From Thermodesulfobacteriota bacterium (GTDB lineage Bacteria; Desulfobacterota_D; UBA1144; Nemesobacterales; UBA2774), in contig JBCCIH010000121.1 of assembly GCA_039028315.1 (NCBI GenBank), positions 1 through 7,571 of the forward strand: DNA of 7,571 nucleotides, written 5' to 3'. The position numbers and the translations under genes were made by a program. The notes beneath the pieces are model-generated. The model was not told the origin of the DNA, did not search any database, and saw only the letters and a list, made by a program, of their open reading frames with translations. Below are positions 1 to 5,545 of the stretch, one piece after another. The number at the start of each line of letters is the position of its first letter. Position 1 is the stretch's first letter.

Positions 1-790
1 GAACACAGCTAAAACAATCAATATCTTAGCGGAAACTATGAAGCACGCATACGCGGATCGTTCTAAATATCTTGGAGATCCGGATTTTAATCCAATACCT
101 CTAGCAGAGCTAACATCGAAAGACTATGCAAAATCTATAAAAAATGAAATCAGACCTGGATCGGCTATACCGAGTATAGAAATCAAACCTGGTGACTTAA
201 GTAGCTATGAAGGTCCAAACACCACGCATTTCTCAGTAATTGACAGTGATGGCAACGCTGTATCAAACACATATACGCTTAACTTTAGTTATGGATCAAA
301 AATTACTGTTCCTGGAACAGGCATCCTTCTCAATAATGAGATGGATGATTTCTCTGCTAAGTCAGGTGTGCCAAACGCATTCGGCCTTGTAGGAGGAAAG
401 TTTAATTCAATCGAGCCTGGAAAGAGAATGCTTAGCTCTATGACACCAACAATTGTAATGAAAGATAATAAGCCGTTTCTTATTACAGGAAGCCCCGGGG
501 GAAGTAGGATTATTACCACAGTTCTACAGATCATATTAAACGTAGTAGATTTTGATATGAACATTGCCGAGGCTACTAATGCAGCGCGCGTTCATCACCA
601 ATGGCTTCCTGATACTTTATTTGTAGAAAAGGGCTTAAACAACGATACGATTAAGATACTTACTGATATAGGATACGATGTTAAGATCGGCCGCACAATC
701 GGGGTTGCAGAGAGTATAATTAAAAAAGATGGTTTTTTATTCGGGGCGTCAGACCCAAGAAGGCCTGGCGGCCTGACTGCGGGATACTAG
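1..790 (+). CDS. ggt: gamma-glutamyltranspeptidase, C-terminal part (5' end outside window)
   Basis: This gene encodes gamma-glutamyltranspeptidase/glutathione hydrolase, an Ntn-hydrolase normally exported to the periplasm. It cleaves the gamma-glutamyl bond of glutathione and related peptides. The frame is open from base 2 (NTAKTINILAETMKHAYADR), so the Met codon at 38 is internal and the signal peptide and most of the large subunit lie to the left. Numbering from that Met, the autoprocessing and catalytic Thr is T62 of NTTHFSV (codon 221-223), so the small subunit is complete. Further family motifs are NNEMDDF (substrate carboxylate/amino binding; Glu where E. coli has Gln430, as in the human enzyme), the lid loop GVPNAFGLVGG, the LSSM serines, and the oxyanion glycines of GSPGGSRI. 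The C-terminus is ASDPRRPGGLTAGY, very like the E. coli enzyme. The gene converges on nadA and overlaps it by 4 bp. No frameshift is seen and it appears functional. Confidence 0.96.
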   Translation, partial: NTAKTINILAETMKHAYADRSKYLGDPDFNPIPLAELTSKDYAKSIKNEIRPGSAIPSIEIKPGDLSSYEGPNTTHFSVIDSDGNAVSNTYTLNFSYGSKITVPGTGILLNNEMDDFSAKSGVPNAFGLVGGKFNSIEPGKRMLSSMTPTIVMKDNKPFLITGSPGGSRIITTVLQIILNVVDFDMNIAEATNAARVHHQWLPDTLFVEKGLNNDTIKILTDIGYDVKIGRTIGVAESIIKKDGFLFGASDPRRPGGLTAGY

Positions 791-1785
791 GCTGTTATCT
801 CAAGCATTCGGTCAATTGATTTCTTGGCCTGCATAGCAATATCGAGCGGCACTTTCACTTCAACAATTTCTTCTTCAAGTGACCTAAGCACCTTGGGTAG
901 AGTAATCATTTTCATATACTTACAAACCGCGCTCTCTTTTATTGGACGAAATACCTTATCGGGGTTAGCTTTTCTGAGCGGATGCAGCATGCCTGTTTCA
1001 GTTGCTATTATAAATTCTTTAGATTCAGACTCTTTTGCATGTCTTATCATCCCGCCTGTAGATAGGAATTTTATATTCCCATTCGCTTTACCGTTACCGT
1101 TTCTATTTCCATTTCCATTCCCATTTCCATTCGTATGAGCTTCTTCCCCTATTTGATATAACAAGTTTGTAGTACATCCGCACTCCGGGTGTACTATCAT
1201 TTCTGCTTCTGGATGCTCGTGCTGCATATCCTCGATGTCCTGCTTTCGAATACCCGCATGCACGTGGCACTCACCTGGCCAGATATTAATTTTTCTACCT
1301 GTAACTTTAGCAGCGTATGCTCCCAAGAACATGTCAGGCAAAAAAAGTATCTCTTTATCTTCAGGAACAGATTTTACAACCTGAACAGCATTTGCCGAGG
1401 TACAGCAATAATCACTAAGCGCTTTTACCTCAGCGGTTGTGTTTACGTATGAAACCACAACGGCATTTGGGTTTTCTTGTTTCCAGCTTTTAAGCTGCTC
1501 AGCGTTAATGGTATCAGCAAGAGAGCAGCCTGCTTTCTCATCGGGGATAAGTACTTTCTTGTCCGGTGAAATAATGGATGCTGTCTCGGCCATGAAATGA
1601 ACCCCGCAAAACACGATTATATCAGCCTCGGTATCGGCAGCTTCCTGTGAGAGGGCAAGGGAGTCCCCTGTGAAGTCAGCAATGTCCTGGACTTCAGGAA
1701 GTTGGTAGTTATGGGCTAAAATCACTGCATTTTTTTGCTGTTTTAGTCTCTTAATTTCTTCTGCAATCTTTACCATATTACTCAT
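787..1785 (-). CDS. nadA: quinolinate synthase A
   Basis: This gene encodes quinolinate synthase, the cytosolic [4Fe-4S] enzyme that condenses iminoaspartate with dihydroxyacetone phosphate to form quinolinate. The product has 332 residues. Family signatures run in order: AHNYQLPEVQ (residues 24-33), GVHFMAETA (61-69), KAGCSLAD with cluster Cys87, YVNTTAEVKA (113-122), PGECHVHAG with cluster Cys173, HPECGC (199-204), STGGMIRHAK (242-251), and AVCKYMK with cluster Cys288. All three expected cluster cysteines are present. The oddity is an Asn-Gly-rich low-complexity insertion at about residues 219-237, between the HPECGC segment and the STGGMI motif, encoded by hexanucleotide repeats. The gene is last in the regulator-nadB-nadC-nadA series, 36 bp after nadC. 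Met4 is an alternative start; neither Met has a Shine-Dalgarno sequence. The stop codon shares CTAG with the ggt stop. Confidence 0.97.
   Translation of the reverse strand: MSNMVKIAEEIKRLKQQKNAVILAHNYQLPEVQDIADFTGDSLALSQEAADTEADIIVFCGVHFMAETASIISPDKKVLIPDEKAGCSLADTINAEQLKSWKQENPNAVVVSYVNTTAEVKALSDYCCTSANAVQVVKSVPEDKEILFLPDMFLGAYAAKVTGRKINIWPGECHVHAGIRKQDIEDMQHEHPEAEMIVHPECGCTTNLLYQIGEEAHTNGNGNGNGNRNGNGKANGNIKFLSTGGMIRHAKESESKEFIIATETGMLHPLRKANPDKVFRPIKESAVCKYMKMITLPKVLRSLEEEIVEVKVPLDIAMQAKKSIDRMLEITA
1075..1131 (-). repeat. in-frame AATGGN hexanucleotide repeat inside nadA
   Basis: Read on the minus strand, this 57-bp tract is a run of 6-bp units, mostly AATGGA or AATGGG, decaying to AATAGA, AACGGT, AACGGT and AAAGCG, then a last AATGGG followed by AAT. 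It encodes alternating Asn-Gly residues 219-237 of NadA. The first four units are nearly identical, while the later ones use synonymous or changed codons. This pattern fits expansion by slippage followed by drift. Gain or loss of a unit would keep the reading frame. On the plus strand it reads as TTTCCATTCCC-type sequence. Confidence 0.9.
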
Positions 1786-1821
1786 AATATAATCATTTAT
1801 TTATTAATGTTAAGGGGGTAA

Positions 1822-2667
1822 TTATACCATATAGAGGGATATGTCCAGCGCCTGTACGGAGTGTGTTAGAGCGCCAACAGATATAAAATCAACTCCGGTT
1901 TCGGCAATTTTGGATAGGCCTTTAAGCGTAATGCCGCCTGAGGCTTCAGTGAAAGCTTTTCCATCGATTAATATGACGGCCTCTTTCATAATATCTGTGC
2001 TCATATTATCCAGCATTATTATATCCGCCCCAGATTTAAGGGCCTGCCCTACTTCATTTAGATTAGAAGTTTCAACCTCTATCTTATACTTGCCGGCGTA
2101 TTTGCTGCGAACCAGCTCTAGCGCATTTTCTATCCCGCCCGCAGCTTTTATGTGATTATCTTTGATCATAACAAGATCGTAAAGGCCAAAACGGTGATTC
2201 TGTCCTCCCCCGCAAGCAACTGCATATTTGTCTAAAACTCTTAGCCCTGGGACGGTTTTTCTGGTATCAAGTATTTCGGTATTAAAGCCTTTAAGCGCAT
2301 CTACATACTTAGATGTCTGCGTTGCTATGCCTGACATGCGCTGAAGTAAATTCAGAGCAAGCCGCTCGCCTGATAAAACGGCTCTAACGCTGGCATGAAT
2401 TCTTAGAATTTCCCAACCGGGCTCTACAATATTGCCGTCATTTAAGTTTTGAGTAAAAGAAGAATTAGGGTCTAATTTTGTAAATATTCTTTTTGCTACT
2501 TCTACGCCTGAAACTATGCCCTTTTGTTTTGCCACAACATAAGCTTCGCATCTTTGGTCTGGTGAGAAAATCGCATTTGTCGTTACATCTCCAGATCCAA
2601 GATCCTCTATAAGAGAATTCTCTAAAATTAAATCAACCTTATCCCAATTAATATTAAGTTCTTCCAT
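1822..2667 (-). CDS. nadC: nicotinate-nucleotide pyrophosphorylase (carboxylating), quinolinate phosphoribosyltransferase
   Basis: This enzyme converts quinolinate and PRPP to nicotinate mononucleotide, CO2 and pyrophosphate, the last step before the shared NAD salvage pathway. Its 281 residues match the usual family length. Motifs run in order: EDLGSGDVTT (residues 21-30), ERLALNLLQRMSGIAT (101-116), LDTRKTVPGLR (133-143), GGGQNHRFGLYD (153-164), MIKDNH (167-172), IEVET (196-200), MLDN (218-221), EASGGI (241-246) and FISVGALTHS (261-270). The substrate-binding Arg102, Arg136, Lys137, His158, Arg159, Lys169, Glu199 and Asp220 all have counterparts in characterised enzymes. The gene begins 7 bp after the nadB stop, which strongly implies co-transcription, and nadA follows 36 bp later. 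The first Met is used because the family N-terminus starts within about ten residues. No Shine-Dalgarno sequence precedes it. Confidence 0.97.
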   Translation of the reverse strand: MEELNINWDKVDLILENSLIEDLGSGDVTTNAIFSPDQRCEAYVVAKQKGIVSGVEVAKRIFTKLDPNSSFTQNLNDGNIVEPGWEILRIHASVRAVLSGERLALNLLQRMSGIATQTSKYVDALKGFNTEILDTRKTVPGLRVLDKYAVACGGGQNHRFGLYDLVMIKDNHIKAAGGIENALELVRSKYAGKYKIEVETSNLNEVGQALKSGADIIMLDNMSTDIMKEAVILIDGKAFTEASGGITLKGLSKIAETGVDFISVGALTHSVQALDISLYMV

Positions 2668-2674
2668 TTATCTA

Positions 2675-4273
2675 TTAATTTACAGGGGAATACTTGGGCT
2701 CTTTGCCCTTTATAACCACAATGTGTTTTGCCCAGTCGCTATTTTCGCCTGAAAAGTCCTCTCTAATATGAACTCCCCTCGTCTCTTCTCTAATTAATGA
2801 GAATTTCGCTATCAAAAGCGCCGCATCGAGCGCCATATTAAATTTTAGTCTATAGTAACCAGAGAATTCTTCTACTGATTTAGCAATCTTCTCTAAGTTT
2901 TGTATAGCGCTCCTAACTCCACTCCCGTCTCTGACTATACCAACCTGGCTGTTTAGAATTTGCGATACCGCTCTTTTTATGTGGGACAGTTGATTTGACT
3001 GAGACTCTGAGTATTCAAATTTATGCTCCTTTAGGTTTAGAGAAGATAAATCAGGCAATTGTTGATCTTGTTCTAAATCTACAACAGCACCGTCTACTGA
3101 GCGTTTGGCAAAAACCACGCACTCTAATAGAGAATTGCTTGCAAGTCTATTAGCACCATGAACGCCTGTTGAGGCAACCTCACCGCAGGCAAACAGGCCC
3201 TTTATGTTTGTCTCGCCATATAACCCAGTTTTTACACCGCCTATCGTGTAGTGTGCAGCTGGCGCAACAGGGACTAAATCTTTTGTTACATCCACCCCTG
3301 AGCTAAGACAAAAATCATAAATATTAGTGAAGCGATTTTTAATATAGTCAGATTCTATATGTCTTAGGTCTAGGTAAACATTATCCTCTCCCGATGTATT
3401 CATTTCGGTAAATATTGAGCGTGAGACAATATCTCTTGGCGCAAGCTCAGCGTATTCGCTGTACTCGGTCATAAACCTTCTTTCTTTGCTATTTAGAAGA
3501 TAAGCCCCCTCTCCTCTAAGTGCTTCGCTGATCAAAAAACTCTCCCCGTTTTCGCTATAAAACGCTGTTGGATGAAACTGGACAAATTCCATATCAGTAA
3601 TCTGGGCACCAGCTTGGTATGAAAGTGCTATACCCTCTCCGACAGAGCCTTTGGGATTTGTAGTTCTCTTATAAAGCGCTGAGGCCCCACCGGTTGCGAG
3701 TATGGTAGCCTTAGAAAGTATTATTTTTGAGTTGAAATTGTTATCTAGGGCGAGTGCTCCGTAGCATCTTTTATTATCTGAGAGGAGCTTAACAACACCT
3801 GTGTTCTCATATTTTGTGATGGAAGGATTTTTCTCAACTGCTGAAATCAAAAACCTGACCATCTCTTTTCCTGTAGAAGTGCCCCCCGCATGCAGGACGC
3901 GTCTTTTGGTGTGGCCACCTTCAAGTCCAAGCTCAAGCCCGGCATCTCCTGTGTCAAACTCCATGCCAAGGTCCATCATATCGATAACTCTTTGACGCCC
4001 TTCTTCAACCAGAATTTCAACCGCCTCTCTGTTGCAGAGCCCTCGTCCTGCTCTTAGAGTATCTTCAATATGAAACCACGTGGAGTCCTGTGGATCCATA
4101 GCAGCCGCAATCCCGCCCTGTGCCCAAAAGGAATTGCTTTCCTCAATTGTAGATTTTGTGAGAAGTATCACTGAGCCAAAAGTTGATGCATAGAGCGCAG
4201 CGTAAAGCCCTGCAAGCCCGCTTCCTATGATAAGAAAATCGCTGTGAGACTCAATATTATTTTTACTATTCAT
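2675..4273 (-). CDS. nadB: L-aspartate oxidase
   Basis: This FAD-dependent cytosolic enzyme oxidises L-aspartate to iminoaspartate, the substrate of NadA, as the first step of de novo NAD synthesis. The product has 532 residues, the normal length. The N-terminal dinucleotide fold carries GSGLAGLYAA (residues 17-26), followed by SNSFWAQGGIAAAM (46-59). Active-site counterparts of the E. coli enzyme are visible: Glu118 in LEGGHTKRR, His234 in FVQFHPTAF, Arg280 in LAPRDIVSRS, His341 in PAAHYTIGG and Arg376 in HGANRLASNSLLE. A C-terminal helical domain follows from about residue 427. The HPTA/HYT and GANR set together with NadC and NadA downstream favours aspartate oxidase over the related succinate dehydrogenase and fumarate reductase flavoproteins. 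The start lies just before the FAD motif. It is 42 bp downstream of the S24 regulator and 7 bp upstream of nadC. Confidence 0.97.
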   Translation of the reverse strand: MNSKNNIESHSDFLIIGSGLAGLYAALYASTFGSVILLTKSTIEESNSFWAQGGIAAAMDPQDSTWFHIEDTLRAGRGLCNREAVEILVEEGRQRVIDMMDLGMEFDTGDAGLELGLEGGHTKRRVLHAGGTSTGKEMVRFLISAVEKNPSITKYENTGVVKLLSDNKRCYGALALDNNFNSKIILSKATILATGGASALYKRTTNPKGSVGEGIALSYQAGAQITDMEFVQFHPTAFYSENGESFLISEALRGEGAYLLNSKERRFMTEYSEYAELAPRDIVSRSIFTEMNTSGEDNVYLDLRHIESDYIKNRFTNIYDFCLSSGVDVTKDLVPVAPAAHYTIGGVKTGLYGETNIKGLFACGEVASTGVHGANRLASNSLLECVVFAKRSVDGAVVDLEQDQQLPDLSSLNLKEHKFEYSESQSNQLSHIKRAVSQILNSQVGIVRDGSGVRSAIQNLEKIAKSVEEFSGYYRLKFNMALDAALLIAKFSLIREETRGVHIREDFSGENSDWAKHIVVIKGKEPKYSPVN

Positions 4274-4315
4274 ATATTGGCAAGTTTTAAAGAATACACA
4301 TATTTGACTTAAAAA

Positions 4316-5071
4316 CTATTCATAGACTTGTGAGAGATACCTCATTCGCCCTATTATTAGATCCTCAAAATCCTCGAGTTCATCATTGGGGACCTCGATC
4401 TGAGGGTAATGTGGATTTTCAGATTTCACGATCAGTGATTTATGAGTAGAAAATAAATATTTAAGAGTTACACCTTCAGAGCGGAGCCACACTGCATAGA
4501 TTTCGCCGCTTATAACTTTTTTGTCATCAGTATCTATACCAACACTAGAGCTCTCTCTAATTACAGGAAACATGCTGTCACCTGATACAGTGAAATAGTA
4601 CATACCTTGGGAGTGAACATTTAGTGGGACTGTAATCTGATCGTCAGGATCTCTTTCTTTATAATAAGTAAGATCACCATCTCCTATCTTTCCATGTACC
4701 GGCACAAGCAGGACTACCTTTTCACTTTCAGAATTGTCTGAAGTTTCATCACCTTTATATTTAGAAGGCTCCTTGGATTCTGAGAGTATATATGTGCTCT
4801 TTTTGGACAGCAGAGCTCCTGTATTAGTAAAATACTCCTCAAACAAAGAAGATGAAGGCGGACCAATATCATTTATAAGCCATTCCATGCTCACATCTTC
4901 GCATTTGGCGAATATCAGCGGCCAATCTAATGAGTTTCTAGACTTCCAGCTCGCAAGTGTATTCGGCGCAATACCCAAGAAATCAGCTAATTCCTTATCA
5001 TTGCCAAAACTATAATACTGCTTGAGCTTAGATATTAACAAACTCGCGTTATGTGAATTATCTCTTGACAT
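4316..5071 (-). CDS. CI-type HTH / S24 peptidase-like transcriptional regulator
   Basis: This is a LexA/CI-fold regulator of 251 residues. The N-terminus (about residues 10-70) is a phage CI-type helix-turn-helix; the core KELADFLGIAPNTLASWKSR spans 26-45 and is followed by the WPLIFAKCEDVSMEWLINDIG segment typical of this HTH family. Residues about 80-118 form a polar linker. The C-terminal S24 domain has the nucleophile Ser166 in SGDSMFPVI and the general-base Lys204 in GVTLKYLF, spaced as in LexA. The Ala-Gly scissile pair seen in LexA and lambda CI is replaced by Asp131-Gly132 at exactly the LexA distance (35 residues) from the serine. The ATG at 5071 is the only common start after an in-frame TAA. 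The gene is divergent from the 110-residue gene and 42 bp upstream of nadB on the same strand, so it may regulate itself, its neighbour and possibly nadBCA. Its inducer and target are unknown. Confidence 0.85.
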   Translation of the reverse strand: MSRDNSHNASLLISKLKQYYSFGNDKELADFLGIAPNTLASWKSRNSLDWPLIFAKCEDVSMEWLINDIGPPSSSLFEEYFTNTGALLSKKSTYILSESKEPSKYKGDETSDNSESEKVVLLVPVHGKIGDGDLTYYKERDPDDQITVPLNVHSQGMYYFTVSGDSMFPVIRESSSVGIDTDDKKVISGEIYAVWLRSEGVTLKYLFSTHKSLIVKSENPHYPQIEVPNDELEDFEDLIIGRMRYLSQVYE

Positions 5072-5074
5072 AAG

Positions 5075-5087
5075 TCGCGTATTGCGA
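5075..5087. promoter_or_regulatory. candidate operator half-region, palindrome TCGC-N5-GCGA
   Basis: The arms TCGC (5075-5078) and GCGA (5084-5087) are perfectly inverted around a 5-bp spacer, 4 bp upstream of the regulator start codon. The site would overlap the 5' leader of the regulator mRNA, a common place for autorepression by CI/LexA-type proteins. The match is short and could be chance. The link to the adjacent regulator is inferred from position only. Confidence 0.35.
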
Positions 5088-5108
5088 TATTATCCTTTTA
5101 TAATATGA

Positions 5109-5123
5109 ATTTGTATCGCAAAT
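5109..5123. promoter_or_regulatory. candidate operator, palindrome ATTTG-N5-CAAAT
   Basis: ATTTG (5109-5113) and CAAAT (5119-5123) are perfect 5-bp inverted arms around TATCG. The site contains TATCGCAA, the inverted partner of TTGCGATA at 5082-5089, so the two sites share a core in opposite orientation 32 bp apart (start to start), about three helical turns. It lies just downstream of the plus-strand TATAAT and upstream of the minus-strand TATTAT, where a bound repressor could block either promoter. Confidence 0.35.
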
Positions 5124-5193
5124 CATAAGCTATTATGGCGGTAATATCAAGTTGGAGCATCCAGAATCATAATTAATCGGCTAAGCAAAACAA

Positions 5194-5526
5194 ATGAGGA
5201 TATTAGAGAAGATAGAGATAGTTAATGGAGAGCCGGGCCCTACTATAAACTTGGGCGTAAGCGGGGTAAATAGTTTAATTGGATACTCGTGCAAGATGTG
5301 CGTGTTGAACACTCATGGCAAAGAAATAGTAGCGAAAAGAGACGTAACACAGGTAAGTATAGAGGAAGGCAAAGAACTATTTACAATTACTTTAAGTGCA
5401 TTGGATACTGAAATGCTAAGTGGAGATTTATTTTATATTTGGAAAATAGAGATAACAAACGATATGGTTTATTACAACGATGAAACTCGTATCGGAATAG
5501 TAGTTAGCAAGAAAAATGATATATAA
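5194..5526 (+). CDS. hypothetical protein, small beta-rich, possibly phage-derived
   Basis: I do not recognise this 110-residue protein as a named family. It has no signal peptide or membrane segment. It alternates short hydrophobic strands with turns (CVLNTHGKEIVAKRDV, LFTITLSALDTEML, GDLFYIWKIEITN, ETRIGIVVSK), which suggests a single immunoglobulin-like or beta-sandwich domain. The run 'FTITLSALDTEMLSGDLFYIWKIEI' is split here as FTITLSALDT then GDLFYIWKIEI; its layout resembles N-terminal domains of some phage baseplate/tail accessory proteins, but that is a fold-pattern impression only. Cys33 and Cys36 form one CxxC pair. The ATG at 5194 is the first start after an in-frame TAA at 5182-5184; no Shine-Dalgarno sequence is present. 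It is divergent from the CI/S24 regulator, a plausible controller, and converges on glnD with a 19-bp gap. Confidence 0.6.
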   Translation: MRILEKIEIVNGEPGPTINLGVSGVNSLIGYSCKMCVLNTHGKEIVAKRDVTQVSIEEGKELFTITLSALDTEMLSGDLFYIWKIEITNDMVYYNDETRIGIVVSKKNDI

Positions 5527-5545
5527 ATCTTAGACGACTCTTGAA

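Larger units (their letters stand above)
5072..5193. promoter_or_regulatory. divergent promoter/operator region
   Basis: This 122-bp AT-rich spacer lies between the divergent starts of the S24 regulator and the 110-residue gene, so it should hold the promoters of both. A perfect TATAAT on the plus strand lies at 5099-5104, and the overlapping TATTAT on the minus strand is at 5100-5105. Neither has a convincing -35 at 17 bp. Two short palindromes flank these boxes, and their outer parts form a larger inverted pair TTGCGATA (5082-5089) / TATCGCAA (5114-5121). The right half (5131-5193) shows nothing clear. Confidence 0.55.

Noticed and set aside
289..564. Minus-strand open frame inside ggt
   Set aside because: It lies wholly within conserved ggt coding sequence and encodes nothing recognisable. 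Similar antisense frames inside nadC, nadB, the regulator and glnD were dropped for the same reason.
824..1138. Plus-strand open frame opposite nadA ending in a Phe-Pro-rich run
   Set aside because: It is the antisense reading of nadA; the FPFP run is just the reverse complement of the Asn-Gly repeat. It has no ribosome binding site or family resemblance.
1821..1847. Possible nadA promoter on the minus strand (TATAAT at 1821-1826, TGGACA at 1842-1847)
   Set aside because: The spacer is only 15 bp and TATAAT partly reflects the nadC TAA stop in an AT-rich junction. The close nadC-nadA spacing makes read-through more likely.
4274..4315. Separate promoter or operator between the regulator and nadB
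   Set aside because: The 42-bp gap is A/T-rich with only an imperfect TTTTTAAG / CTTTAAAA pair; no -35/-10 pair or copy of the TTGCGATA core is present.
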